DNA of 56,246 nt, from positions 1 to 56,246 of the IMG/VR virus record IMGVR_UViG_3300021335_000019, one strand, 5' to 3'. A program made the position numbers and the translations under genes. Positions 46,355 to 52,844 of this stretch are shown here, one piece after another. The DNA is from a virus. Under the pieces are notes generated by a model. That model worked only from the letters and a program-made list of their open reading frames with translations. It was not told the DNA's origin and did no database searches. Numbering within the stretch: position 1 is the first letter of the stretch; each line of letters starts with the position of its first letter.

Positions 46355-47506
46355 CTAATCAGTAAGGATGGGCGCTGAAATCGTGAATCCTCGCTCTGAG
46401 TCGATGCAACGGAGCAGCTGCTGCGGACGTTCTGGCGCAAAACCCAATTTCATGCCATACGGCGTAGCGCCGATCAGGGAGCCGTTGACTGACCAGTTCT
46501 GGCCCATCGTCAGCTGATGGAAGTGACCCATAAAGGTATGGTCAGCCTTAATGCCTTGGTCTTGGCGGTAAATCCATTTTTGCAGCGGTATGGTAATGCC
46601 TCCAACACCGCCGCCATACCTGATGGCGTCACCATGGTGGAAGCGGAGGCGGTGATTCATCACGTTGACGTAATGAATGTTGCCGTCACTGATGTCGAAT
46701 GTGATGCGGGGTTCTTTGCGGTAGTGGCGGGCGAGGGATTTGTACATCAGCCACTCGTAACTGGTGGCCGCGGCATTGCCCGCTCGCATCTTGTCGGTGG
46801 TACGGCCATGGTTCCCGAAGGAGCAGGGCACGATGATCTGCTCAAAGTCGCCATGCTCTAGGAGATGATCAAGGCCAGCAACGATGGCGCGCTCACATTC
46901 GATGAGCTGCTGCGTCGGGCTCAAGATTTGCGTCTCAACCTGATCAGGATGCAGCCAGTTGTCGATCAGATCACCACCAAGCCAGATGATGCAACGGCGC
47001 ACCTCGGCTGCGCTGCGCAGCATCCGTACAACCCGCAGTGTGTTGCGGAACAGAGCGCCGGCACGTTCGTGGAAGATGTCTACGTCGTAGCGGTTCAGGC
47101 CGCAGACCGTCGCAGGATCCACCACAGCGCCGCAGTGCCAATCTGAGCACAGCAGCAGCGGCACTGTTTCGCTGCGTTGACCTGTGGTGTCTACAACAAG
47201 CGATGCAGGTTGTTCAATGTCACGGATCTCCAGTGCCGTAGCCAGCTGCTCTTGCAGGCTTTCAACTTTGCTTAGCAGCCTGTCTTGATCACTGATTTGG
47301 CCGCGCACCTGTTCCCGTAATCGACGGTTCTCTATCTGCAGCTGCGTTAGTGCCTCTTGCGTGTCGCCCTTGCCTTTGGGGCAATGCCCAGACTTGCAGT
47401 ACAATTCACCGCTGTTCTCGTCGCGGTAGAGCAGATCAGCAGGCAGCTTCTCACGGCAACGACGCAACCGGCGGCAGGTGAACTTCAGCTGTTCGACTGC
47501 CGCCAT
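46355..47506 (-). CDS. calcineurin-like metallophosphoesterase
   Basis: A 383-aa protein starting MAAVEQLKFTCRRLRRCREK. The N-terminal 110 residues contain a Cys/His-containing segment (CKSGHCPKGKG) and a coiled coil. The phosphoesterase core follows: SDWHCG (D-x-H) near 139-144, GGDLIDNW (GDxxD) near 190, GNHGR (GNH) near 245, then HHGDAIRYGG and GHFH near 335-340 for the two metals. It may act on phosphodiesters in nucleic acids or nucleotides. Start preceded by a TATAGT that may be a -10. Confidence 0.88.
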   Translation of the reverse strand: MAAVEQLKFTCRRLRRCREKLPADLLYRDENSGELYCKSGHCPKGKGDTQEALTQLQIENRRLREQVRGQISDQDRLLSKVESLQEQLATALEIRDIEQPASLVVDTTGQRSETVPLLLCSDWHCGAVVDPATVCGLNRYDVDIFHERAGALFRNTLRVVRMLRSAAEVRRCIIWLGGDLIDNWLHPDQVETQILSPTQQLIECERAIVAGLDHLLEHGDFEQIIVPCSFGNHGRTTDKMRAGNAAATSYEWLMYKSLARHYRKEPRITFDISDGNIHYVNVMNHRLRFHHGDAIRYGGGVGGITIPLQKWIYRQDQGIKADHTFMGHFHQLTMGQNWSVNGSLIGATPYGMKLGFAPERPQQLLRCIDSERGFTISAPILTD

Positions 47507-47639
47507 ACGATGCGGTTCAGTGCCCTCACTATAGAAGAAATGGGGTCAAGGCGTCGCAGCTTGGCTGCTTACTCTTGTTTCGCCAATTCGCCAAGAGTCA
47601 AAATCGGCGGCAATGGCACTGCTTGAGCTTATGCACTGG
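47507..47639. other. 133-bp intergenic region with hairpin and possible leftward promoter
   Basis: It contains a 7-bp inverted repeat ACTCTTG/CAAGAGT (near 47572-47599, 14-nt loop). On the minus strand it contains TCTATAGTGAG just upstream of the metallophosphoesterase start, a possible -10 (TATAGT). No ORF of convincing composition is present. Confidence 0.4.
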
Positions 47640-47828
47640 CTATACCGAGTTTTGTGCATTTAGGAAACGAGCGAATGCACCAGGGCGTGGTTTGAAGCTG
47701 CGACGGTAGGTTTTGTTGGTGTTTGAGATGTAGAGTTTGCGGCCATTATCGGTGATGATGTATTTAGCACCGCGGGGGCTGATGTGTACTTCGCGGTTGC
47801 CGATATACTTTTCAGAGATGGTTGCCAT
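47640..47828 (-). CDS. hypothetical basic small protein (62 aa)
   Basis: A protein starting MATISEKYIGNREVHISPRG, rich in Lys/Arg, with a beta-strand pattern (AKYIITDNGRKLYISNTNKT) suggesting a small SH3-like or beta-hairpin nucleic-acid binder. I chose the ATG at 47828 because GGAG lies 10 bases upstream. The 5' leader is a relic of a mini-gene 3' end (reads KKAMRPTTTTPENN then stop). Confidence 0.65.
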   Translation of the reverse strand: MATISEKYIGNREVHISPRGAKYIITDNGRKLYISNTNKTYRRSFKPRPGAFARFLNAQNSV

Positions 47829-47884
47829 CAGTTGTTCTCCGGTGTGGTGGTGGTGGGGCGCATTGCTTTTTTGAGTCAGTTGCA

Positions 47885-48154
47885 CTAAGTGAGCCGGCCA
47901 TACGGCTTGTCATCGCTAAGGTCGTCGGCATCTACGGTTTCGATGTCCTTCCATTCGCCGCCGGATTTGAATCCCTGACTCCATGTGAAATAGCCCTGGA
48001 GCTTCAGATGGACTTGACCTTCGTCGGTTCGGAAGCGCACCAGGCGGTAAATGTCAGGAATGTTTTTTTCAATCCTGGCTGCATCGATGTGCACTGGTCC
48101 AGACGGAATGAATATCTCATCTGTGCTCCAGCTGATGGGGCGTTGGTCAGTCAT
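47885..48154 (-). CDS. hypothetical protein (89 aa)
   Basis: ORF starting MTDQRPISWSTDEIFIPSGP. Two halves with beta strands (YRLVRFRTDEGQVHLKLQGY) and an acidic end. It shares the MTDQ start used by many neighbours. Its start overlaps the stop of the upstream gene by 8 nt. Not recognised. Confidence 0.6.
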   Translation of the reverse strand: MTDQRPISWSTDEIFIPSGPVHIDAARIEKNIPDIYRLVRFRTDEGQVHLKLQGYFTWSQGFKSGGEWKDIETVDADDLSDDKPYGRLT

Positions 48155-48416
48155 TGTGCTTAATCAGAGGTTGATAGGTCATCTCAAAGATGTCAGGCTT
48201 GCAAGGATAGAACTCACCCTTCACGCCTTTGATAATCCAGTCGCCAATCCGGGCTTGATGGTCACCTTCAAGGGTTTGGATTACCAGTGGTGGGATACAC
48301 CTCGTTCGATAGCAATACTTGCCATTGGATTTAATCCAAGCGATGATCTCGTCAAGATTGTCCTTGGTCAGTTGCCGCGCCTCAATGACGACTGGCTTTT
48401 TCTGGAAAAATGGCAT
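48147..48416 (-). CDS. conserved phage protein (GDWIIKGVKGEFYPCKPDIF type)
   Basis: An 89-aa protein starting MPFFQKKPVVIEARQLTKDN. The pattern of a K-K-P-V-V-I-E-A start, a central IQTLEGDHQARIGDWIIKG, then GEFYPCKPDIFEMTYQ is a very widespread small phage protein of unknown function, with a compact beta barrel-like layout. Its start overlaps the preceding mini-gene stop (TGATG) and a GGAG lies 10 bases upstream. Confidence 0.8.
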   Translation of the reverse strand: MPFFQKKPVVIEARQLTKDNLDEIIAWIKSNGKYCYRTRCIPPLVIQTLEGDHQARIGDWIIKGVKGEFYPCKPDIFEMTYQPLIKHND

Positions 48417-48670
48417 CAGTTGTTCTCCGGTGTGGTGGTGGTGGGGCGCATAGCTTCTCGAAGGTTTCCAACAACGTAATCAACGCCCCGTTGTTCCAGG
48501 TCCAAGTTGTGGCGCAACCACTCAATCACCTGCTCCAACTGCCAATCAGCAGCGGCACGCATGATTCGTCGAGTAGATGGACAGGGTTCTTGCCACTTGA
48601 GCCAGTTGTCTTTGTTGTCTTGCCAGATTTGGCAGCAAAGGTCGACAGTCAGTGGGTGTTGTTCAGTCAT
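48416..48670 (-). CDS. RAAADWQLE-family mini-gene (copy A)
   Basis: An 84-aa protein starting MTEQHPLTVDLCCQIWQDNK. It has the family core RAAADWQLEQVIEWL at residues about 38-52 and the shared C-terminal tail AMRPTTTTPENN. The mid part between them varies. Its stop overlaps the next ATG as TGATG, and the tail codons contain the next gene's ribosome-binding site (CCGGAGAAC). Function unknown. A paralogous set of at least four such genes occupies 48.4-51.1 kb. Confidence 0.72.
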   Translation of the reverse strand: MTEQHPLTVDLCCQIWQDNKDNWLKWQEPCPSTRRIMRAAADWQLEQVIEWLRHNLDLEQRGVDYVVGNLREAMRPTTTTPENN

Positions 48671-48924
48671 CAGTCGTCCTCCAGTTGATGGACTGCTTCG
48701 AGTAGTTGCCACTTGAGGGCACCTTCTTTGATCAAGCGCTCAAGTTTCTCCCTGGGGGTTTCAGCAAATTGCCATTCGCGTCCGTTGATGGTGCCAAAGA
48801 CATCCCACCTGACATCGCCCCAGACATTGCATTTGACGTGCTTAACACGCCATGCTCCCTCGATAAACTCAAAATCAACAAGTTTGAGGGCTTCTTCGAG
48901 TGGGATTTGGTTTTGTTCAGTCAT
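48670..48924 (-). CDS. ALKLV/TPREKLxRLI-type mini-gene (copy 1)
   Basis: An 84-aa protein starting MTEQNQIPLEEALKLVDFEF. It is homologous to the 62-aa product at 50096-50284: both have EEALKLV, then V-F/Y-GTING, then ETPREKLERLIKEGA and a LLEA-x-x-QLED end. This copy has an extra 20 residues (FIEGAWRVKHVKCNVWGDVR) in the first part. Family unknown. Confidence 0.7.
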   Translation of the reverse strand: MTEQNQIPLEEALKLVDFEFIEGAWRVKHVKCNVWGDVRWDVFGTINGREWQFAETPREKLERLIKEGALKWQLLEAVHQLEDD

Positions 48925-49298
48925 CAGTTGTCCTCCTGTTGTTGTGGGCGTAGTTCTTGCATAACTTCTTTGAAAAAGTCTTCACATGCGTCTGCCCCGG
49001 CGACGTATCCCTGTATACGCCACTCGTTGAGCTTCAGCTCTACCTTTCTCATTACTTCTTCCAACTGCCAGTCAGCAGCGGCACGCATGTCTTGTCTAAA
49101 GATTGAAATGGGATAGTCGTAGCAGAGGCTGTCTTCATAGAGATCAGAGATCTCTTCGATGGCCTCATCAGTCAGTGGGTGTTGGTTGGTCATTGGGGTT
49201 CTCCTCATGTAGTTGGCGTAATGTCTCATCATGCTGTTGGCGTAAAGCTCTTGGTGGAATTCGCAGAGTTTGTCAGTCAGTGGGTGTTGGTTAGTCAT
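48924..49298 (-). CDS. RAAADWQLE-family mini-gene with duplicated start (copy B)
   Basis: A 124-aa frame starting MTNQHPLTDKLCEFHQELYA. The same start motif MTNQHPLTDE recurs in frame at residue 36 (position 49193), with its own GAGGAGA site upstream. The core RAAADWQLEEVMRKV follows, and the tail ends LRPQQQEDN. It looks like fusion of two mini-gene starts after recombination. Either or both starts may be used. Confidence 0.7.
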   Translation of the reverse strand: MTNQHPLTDKLCEFHQELYANSMMRHYANYMRRTPMTNQHPLTDEAIEEISDLYEDSLCYDYPISIFRQDMRAAADWQLEEVMRKVELKLNEWRIQGYVAGADACEDFFKEVMQELRPQQQEDN

Positions 49299-49528
49299 CA
49301 GTTGTCCTCCTGTGTGGTGGTTTTGTAAAGAATAGGGGCATAACTGTTGTCAACAGGTTTAGTGGTCAGATGAGTACCTCCGCAATGAGGACATCGATAA
49401 ACTGAATAATTTTTGCCATGCTTTTTAGCGAACTTGTCTGCCGATTGCTTGTAAGTCTTGTTGCCAAGGTTTGCTTTGCCTTGGCACCCACGCTCAAAAG
49501 ATGGTTGTCGGTCAGTGTCAGTGGTCAT
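49298..49528 (-). CDS. small zinc-ribbon-like protein (76 aa)
   Basis: ORF starting MTTDTDRQPSFERGCQGKAN. It contains a C-x-x-CGG-T-H-L-T motif (CPHCGGTHLTTK near residue 50) with Tyr/Lys-rich basic flanks. This is a common small phage protein type, probably a one-zinc ribbon. The tail ends TTTQEDN as in neighbouring genes. ATG at 49528 overlaps the upstream stop (ATGA). Function unknown. Confidence 0.72.
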   Translation of the reverse strand: MTTDTDRQPSFERGCQGKANLGNKTYKQSADKFAKKHGKNYSVYRCPHCGGTHLTTKPVDNSYAPILYKTTTQEDN

Positions 49529-50037
49529 GGTGTCTCCTGTGTGGTGGGCTCCGGTATCGGTAGGGCGTAGTGGGGGAGCACATGGGTCCAGCAAACCCAA
49601 GCCTCTGGACGGTCGAATGACCAGAAGGGATCTGTATCGTCCGCGTCAAAGCACCAACACCAACCATTGTTGTCACACCACCCCTCACGCTCCCAGGGCC
49701 TCTCGCTTACCGGGATTGGCTGGACAGCAGGGCGGCCCCAGCGGGCGCGATCAGCGGCAATGACAGCGCGGGCGAAAGACAGCACGTCGTCTCTCATGTT
49801 TGCGCCTGCCTGTAACGGATAAATCACGCCCCCGTCGCACATGGTGTAGGAAACTTGATGCTCTTGAGACAGGTCAAGAATCTCCTCATCCGTGAGTTCC
49901 TCCGGCTCGGGCTGGGAGAGGTAGGCGTAAGCTTCGTCAATTAGTGCCGACTGATTGGGGACGTTGTACTGGCAGTGCAAGAGATCCAGCTTCTCAGCCA
50001 GCCGCTGGATCAGGTTGCGTGGGTGTTGGTCAGTCAT
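49525..50037 (-). CDS. DUF551-like phage protein (170 aa)
   Basis: A protein starting MTDQHPRNLIQRLAEKLDLL. The N-terminal half is helical and acidic. The C-terminal half, PIPVSERPWEREGWCDNNGW, then WVCWTHVLPHYALPIPEP, follows the familiar DUF551-like pattern with conserved Trp/Cys. It has the MTDQHP start and the PTTQETP tail seen in other early genes here. Role unknown. Confidence 0.75.
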   Translation of the reverse strand: MTDQHPRNLIQRLAEKLDLLHCQYNVPNQSALIDEAYAYLSQPEPEELTDEEILDLSQEHQVSYTMCDGGVIYPLQAGANMRDDVLSFARAVIAADRARWGRPAVQPIPVSERPWEREGWCDNNGWCWCFDADDTDPFWSFDRPEAWVCWTHVLPHYALPIPEPTTQETP

Positions 50038-50068
50038 CTAAATGTTGAACGAAGTGTACATTGAAGAA

Positions 50069-50089
50069 GAAAGCCGCTGGTAAGCGGCT
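50069..50089 (-). terminator. weak terminator or mRNA processing hairpin, leftward
   Basis: Minus strand: AGCCGCT-TACC-AGCGGCT (50089-50072) is followed by TTTCTTCTTC. It lies in the 58-nt gap between two mini-genes; the T tract is interrupted. Confidence 0.5.
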
Positions 50090-50095
50090 AGGTCT

Positions 50096-50284
50096 TCAGT
50101 TGTCCTCCAGTTGATTCAATGCTTCGAGTAGTTGTGACTTGTGGGCACCTTCTTCAATTAGGCGCTTGAGTTTCTCCCTGGGGGTTTCAACGTACTGGTA
50201 TCTACAACCGTTGATTGTCCCATAAACATGCCCTTCAACAAGTTTCAGAGCCTCTTCAAATGTGATTCGGTTTTGGTCAGTCAT
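50096..50284 (-). CDS. ALKLV/TPREKLxRLI-type mini-gene (copy 2)
   Basis: A 62-aa protein starting MTDQNRITFEEALKLVEGHV. A shorter paralogue of the 48670-48924 gene, keeping VYGTING, VETPREKLKRLIEEGA and LLEALNQLEDN. The start overlaps the preceding stop (ATGA). Function unknown. Confidence 0.7.
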   Translation of the reverse strand: MTDQNRITFEEALKLVEGHVYGTINGCRYQYVETPREKLKRLIEEGAHKSQLLEALNQLEDN

Positions 50285-50517
50285 TTGTTGTTCTCCTGTG
50301 TGGTGGTGGGGCGCATTGCTTTTTCAAGTTCTTCGGGGATGTTTACCGCTTCTAAGCTGCTGCCACGCTCGAAGATTGTTTCGTTAAGCCACTCAATCAC
50401 CTGCTCCAACTGCCAATCAGCAGCGGCACGCATGCAGTCATAAGCGGCAGGATGTCGCACAGGCCAAGGAGCAATCTCTTCGCAGATCTTGCTAGTAAGT
50501 GGGTGTTGTTTACTCAT
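50281..50517 (-). CDS. RAAADWQLE-family mini-gene (copy C)
   Basis: A 78-aa protein starting MSKQHPLTSKICEEIAPWPV. Core RAAADWQLEQVIEWL at residues about 30-44, then a variable helix and the tail AMRPTTTQENNK. The tail codons hold the CAGGAGAAC ribosome-binding site for the next gene. Confidence 0.72.
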   Translation of the reverse strand: MSKQHPLTSKICEEIAPWPVRHPAAYDCMRAAADWQLEQVIEWLNETIFERGSSLEAVNIPEELEKAMRPTTTQENNK

Positions 50518-50852
50518 CAGTTGTTCTCCTGTTGATGTTGTTGTGTTTGAAGTAGCATCGTGCGGAACTGATTTTCCATAACCTCCCTTTCCATAACCTC
50601 CCTTTGCACAACGTCCAAGAGCTGCTTATCTGTCAAGCAGTGAAACTCTGCCGAGTACCTAATCATATCAGTCTCCATATCTTCGGTTTCTGTAATCTCT
50701 ACCTGCTTAAGGATTTGTGTGGCGATATCGTGCGCTAGTTCTGACTTGATTTGCTGGGTAAAAAATTCAGGACAGAGTGCGTTCATTATTTTTTTGCGTG
50801 AGACTAGAGTAGACGCACTGATCAAGGTTTTGTCAGTTCGCAGGCGTATCAT
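50517..50852 (-). CDS. hypothetical helical protein (111 aa) with 5-aa repeats
   Basis: A protein starting MIRLRTDKTLISASTLVSRK. Mostly helical. Near residue 85 a 15-bp tandem repeat (50574-50603) encodes REVME twice. The end is Gln-rich and finishes QENN like neighbouring genes. Not recognised. Confidence 0.62.
   Translation of the reverse strand: MIRLRTDKTLISASTLVSRKKIMNALCPEFFTQQIKSELAHDIATQILKQVEITETEDMETDMIRYSAEFHCLTDKQLLDVVQREVMEREVMENQFRTMLLQTQQHQQENN
50574..50603. repeat. 15-bp tandem repeat, two units, in frame
   Basis: TTCCATAACCTCCCT occurs twice in direct succession (50574-50588 and 50589-50603), adding five residues per unit to the minus-strand protein. Confidence 0.85.
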
Positions 50853-51127
50853 TGGTTGTTCTCCTGTGTGGTGGTGGGGCGCATTGCTTTTTTGAGGTCG
50901 TCAATAAACGCTTCCGTGAGAAAATAAGTGATGTAATAATCTTCCATTACGTAATCTTCCATTAAGTAATCTTCAGTATTAGTTTTTAACCACTCAATCA
51001 CCTGCTCCAACTGCCAATCAGCAGCGGCACGCATGTCTTCTTCGTCGTACCAACGACTTGTGTACTCTCCAGAGAAATTGAACGTTTTGCCAATTACTTC
51101 GTCAGTCAGTGGGTGTTGGTCAGTCAT
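50849..51127 (-). CDS. RAAADWQLE-family mini-gene (copy D)
   Basis: A 92-aa protein starting MTDQHPLTDEVIGKTFNFSG. Core RAAADWQLEQVIEWL near residues 32-46. The variable part carries a YLMEDYVMEDYY repeat from a 15-bp DNA repeat (50938-50982), and the tail is AMRPTTTQENNQ. I chose the ATG at 51127 (GGAGG 11 nt upstream) rather than the longer frame. Confidence 0.72.
   Translation of the reverse strand: MTDQHPLTDEVIGKTFNFSGEYTSRWYDEEDMRAAADWQLEQVIEWLKTNTEDYLMEDYVMEDYYITYFLTEAFIDDLKKAMRPTTTQENNQ
50938..50982. repeat. 15-bp tandem repeat, about three units, in frame
   Basis: Two close copies of TAATCTTCCATTAMG and a third, diverged unit lie in the variable part of mini-gene copy D. Each unit adds five residues (MEDYx). 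Confidence 0.75.
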
Positions 51128-51195
51128 TAGGAAGTGCCTCCAGTGCGCGGCGGATGGCAGAAGCGGTAAGTATTGAACCGTTAGCTCCGTGCAGC

Positions 51196-51513
51196 TCATT
51201 CAGGATTGTCTCCAGTTCCGACAGCGCCAGGTCTTTTCAAGCTCGGCGGCTTGGGTCGGCGGGCGGCGCGGAGTGCATTGATGTAGTCGGTCGGCGTCTC
51301 GTCCGCCATCCACTCACAACACGCCTCCAGCTCTTCATCACGGGCCTGCTGCAGCTCGGCCTCATTGACCTCGCCGCGCTGCTCGTAGCCCCATTGGGCA
51401 GCGTGATAGGCAACTTGTTCGGTAATGCTGCAGTAATCTTGAGACCGTGCTTCAGTCATCCATTTAGCTATCAGCTCAGGCGGTGGGGTGATGGGGTGCT
51501 GTTGTTCAGTCAT
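51196..51513 (-). CDS. RRPKPPSLK-type phage protein, probably frameshifted
   Basis: A 105-aa product starting MTEQQHPITPPPELIAKWMT. The part up to RAARRPKPPSLK is of a familiar cyanophage early type (helices with ARDEELEACCEWM). After AAAA at 51234-51237 this frame reads an unrelated short end (RPGAVGTGDNPE). The neighbouring frame continues with DLALSELETILNELHGANGS and ends LRRALEALPND-like at 51120. The usual C-terminus has probably been cut off by one extra A, or is reached by frameshifting. Confidence 0.7.
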   Translation of the reverse strand: MTEQQHPITPPPELIAKWMTEARSQDYCSITEQVAYHAAQWGYEQRGEVNEAELQQARDEELEACCEWMADETPTDYINALRAARRPKPPSLKRPGAVGTGDNPE

Positions 51514-51641
51514 TGGTTGTTCTCCTGTGATTCGAGTTTCCGCAGCTCAGCGCGGATGTTTGCAGCCATGAACTTGTTGCCATGGCGTTCTGCGATCTCA
51601 AGCGCCTTCAGGTAGCGCTCGCGGCGGGAGGGTTCAGTCAT
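51510..51641 (-). CDS. small helical protein (43 aa)
   Basis: ORF from the ATG at 51641 to the TGA at 51510-51512: MTEPSRRERYLKALEIAERH, then FMAANIRAELRKLESQENNQ. A two-helix basic peptide sharing the QENNQ tail and SD (CAGGAGAAC) with the mini-genes. It overlaps the ThyX stop and the next start (ATGA). Function unknown. Confidence 0.6.
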   Translation of the reverse strand: MTEPSRRERYLKALEIAERHGNKFMAANIRAELRKLESQENNQ

Positions 51642-52267
51642 GCCCATGCGGCCTCCGCAATGACGGGAAACTGCGCCGTAAAGATTTCACGGCACTGCTC
51701 AGCCAGTCGGCGATGCTCCAGCTGCGTCTCCTCACTGGCACGAATCTGAATGTAATGAATCCAACTACGCAACGTACCAGTCATATACATCGAAGTCGGC
51801 GTACACATCGGCAGGATGCGCCTGGCCGTTTCTTTGGCCACACCCCTCTCAAGCATCTGATCATAAAGAAAGAAGCTGTCGGCAATCAACCGCCCAGCTT
51901 TCTTTTGCAACTCATCCTGGTGCGTGGGGTGAATGTCATTGATGCTGTTCTGCCGGTTATCAAGGTCTTGCCGCCTAAACCATGGAATCTCAGCAGGCTT
52001 GGTCTTGGCGTAACGAGTCGAAAACTCCTGAAAGCTAAACGAACGATGCCGCAAGATCTGAGCGGCGATGTCGCGTTCGGTTTCGATCAGGACGCACAAC
52101 GACGCCATCTCGAACGGCGACCAGTGCTTGTGCTTAATCAGGTAACGCAGCAACCGAGGACCGGTTTTCCAGTTCTCGTCATTGCTGGGATTGCTGACGC
52201 GAGCCATCTTGACGATGAGTCGCTCAGCATCAGGCGTGCAATGCACGAAGCGGACATGTTTAGTCAT
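51638..52267 (-). CDS. thyX: flavin-dependent thymidylate synthase ThyX
   Basis: A 209-aa protein starting MTKHVRFVHCTPDAERLIVK. The defining motif RHR-x7-S is at residues 73-83 (RHRSFSFQEFS). Upstream HWSPFEMASLCVLIETERDI and downstream YMTGTLRSWIHYIQIRASEE with QLEHR are the usual ThyX substrate- and FAD-binding parts. It makes dTMP from dUMP with methylenetetrahydrofolate and FAD. A GTG one codon earlier is an alternative start. Overlaps the upstream HTH gene by 8 nt. Confidence 0.94.
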   Translation of the reverse strand: MTKHVRFVHCTPDAERLIVKMARVSNPSNDENWKTGPRLLRYLIKHKHWSPFEMASLCVLIETERDIAAQILRHRSFSFQEFSTRYAKTKPAEIPWFRRQDLDNRQNSINDIHPTHQDELQKKAGRLIADSFFLYDQMLERGVAKETARRILPMCTPTSMYMTGTLRSWIHYIQIRASEETQLEHRRLAEQCREIFTAQFPVIAEAAWA

Positions 52268-52457
52268 CACGAGTTGCCTCCCAGTTGATTACGTCTTCCA
52301 GTCGATACTGCACACGCGGCTGTCGTGGGCTGCGGCCAGCACGTGCAAGTTCATGCCAGTGCGGCCCGATGCCGCGATACCGCCAGCCCTTAATGGTGGC
52401 AGGCTTCAACCCAAGCCTTGCGGCGAGTTGTTCGGTGGTCAAGAAGTCAGTCTCCAT
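52260..52457 (-). CDS. excisionase/MerR-like HTH protein (copy 1)
   Basis: A 65-aa protein starting METDFLTTEQLAARLGLKPA. The helix-turn-helix LTTEQLAARLGLKPATIKGW is followed by a wing (RGIGPHWHEL) and a short strand/helix (RVQYRLEDVINWE), the HTH_17/winged-helix layout. It is paralogous to the 54099-54308 product. Possible transcription regulator of the leftward block. ATG at 52457; an 8-bp hairpin with a CACCACCCAC loop lies 28 bp upstream. Confidence 0.82.
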   Translation of the reverse strand: METDFLTTEQLAARLGLKPATIKGWRYRGIGPHWHELARAGRSPRQPRVQYRLEDVINWEATRDD

Positions 52458-52484
52458 GGTTGTCGTTAAAGTGTGAACGGGATA

Positions 52485-52515
52485 GCGCCGCAATCCTGTG
52501 GGTGGTGTGCGGCGC
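52485..52515 (-). promoter_or_regulatory. leader hairpin with CACCACCCAC in its loop
   Basis: Perfect 8-bp stem GCGCCGCA/TGCGGCGC (arms 52508-52515 and 52485-52492). On the minus strand the 15-nt loop carries CACCACCCACAGGAT. It lies 28 nt upstream of the HTH gene. Confidence 0.55.
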
Positions 52516-52524
52516 AAGTCCCTC

Positions 52525-52719
52525 TCAACGCGGATCGATCGGGTTGGCCGATAGCTCTAACTTGCTGATTTGCAGCTGGCTGCCGTCTTCCTTTTGGCAG
52601 ATGTAATGCGGGAATGGTGTCATCACATCTGCGCGTTCAACGATTGCAACCCATCGGCGGCGGTTGCCGTGGATGTAAACGATGTCGCCGGGCTCGAAGT
52701 CTGCGGATGGTCTAGCCAT
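52525..52719 (-). CDS. hypothetical small beta-rich protein (64 aa)
   Basis: ORF starting MARPSADFEPGDIVYIHGNR. The pattern F-E-P-G-D-I-V-Y-I-x-G followed by RRRWVAIVERAD and HYICQKEDGSQLQISKLEL is an SH3-like small barrel of unknown role, common in phages. It overlaps the 3' part of the gene at 52623 in another frame. Confidence 0.68.
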   Translation of the reverse strand: MARPSADFEPGDIVYIHGNRRRWVAIVERADVMTPFPHYICQKEDGSQLQISKLELSANPIDPR

Positions 52720-52844
52720 TGGATTTTGCTCCAGTAGGGCAGCCATTCCTTAGCGACTAGCTGCTTTGCTTCGGTGAAGGATGCAGCACGCACCACTTCA
52801 AATACATTTGCTTCAGGGATCTCAAAGTAGTATTTGTTGGTCAT
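52623..52844 (-). CDS. hypothetical protein (73 aa), overlapping
   Basis: ORF starting MTNKYYFEIPEANVFEVVRA. The first 45 residues (SFTEAKQLVAKEWLPYWSKI, then QWL) look real and belong to a small phage type with a conserved EW-x-PYW helix. Beyond residue 45 it shares DNA with the MARPSADFEPG gene in another frame and looks like low-quality sequence (TSSPATSFTSTATAAD). Its natural end may have been lost. Confidence 0.6.
   Translation of the reverse strand: MTNKYYFEIPEANVFEVVRAASFTEAKQLVAKEWLPYWSKIQWLDHPQTSSPATSFTSTATAADGLQSLNAQM

Noticed and set aside
47520-47535. CACTATAG resembling part of a T7-type promoter
   Set aside because: Only eight bases match, there is no single-subunit RNA polymerase gene, and a sigma factor is present. 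A normal TATAGT -10 on the other strand is simpler.
47800-51520. Repeated 30-bp segments that look like a CRISPR array
   Set aside because: The repeats are the 3' coding ends and ribosome-binding sites of paralogous genes. Spacing is irregular and the gaps are open reading frames.
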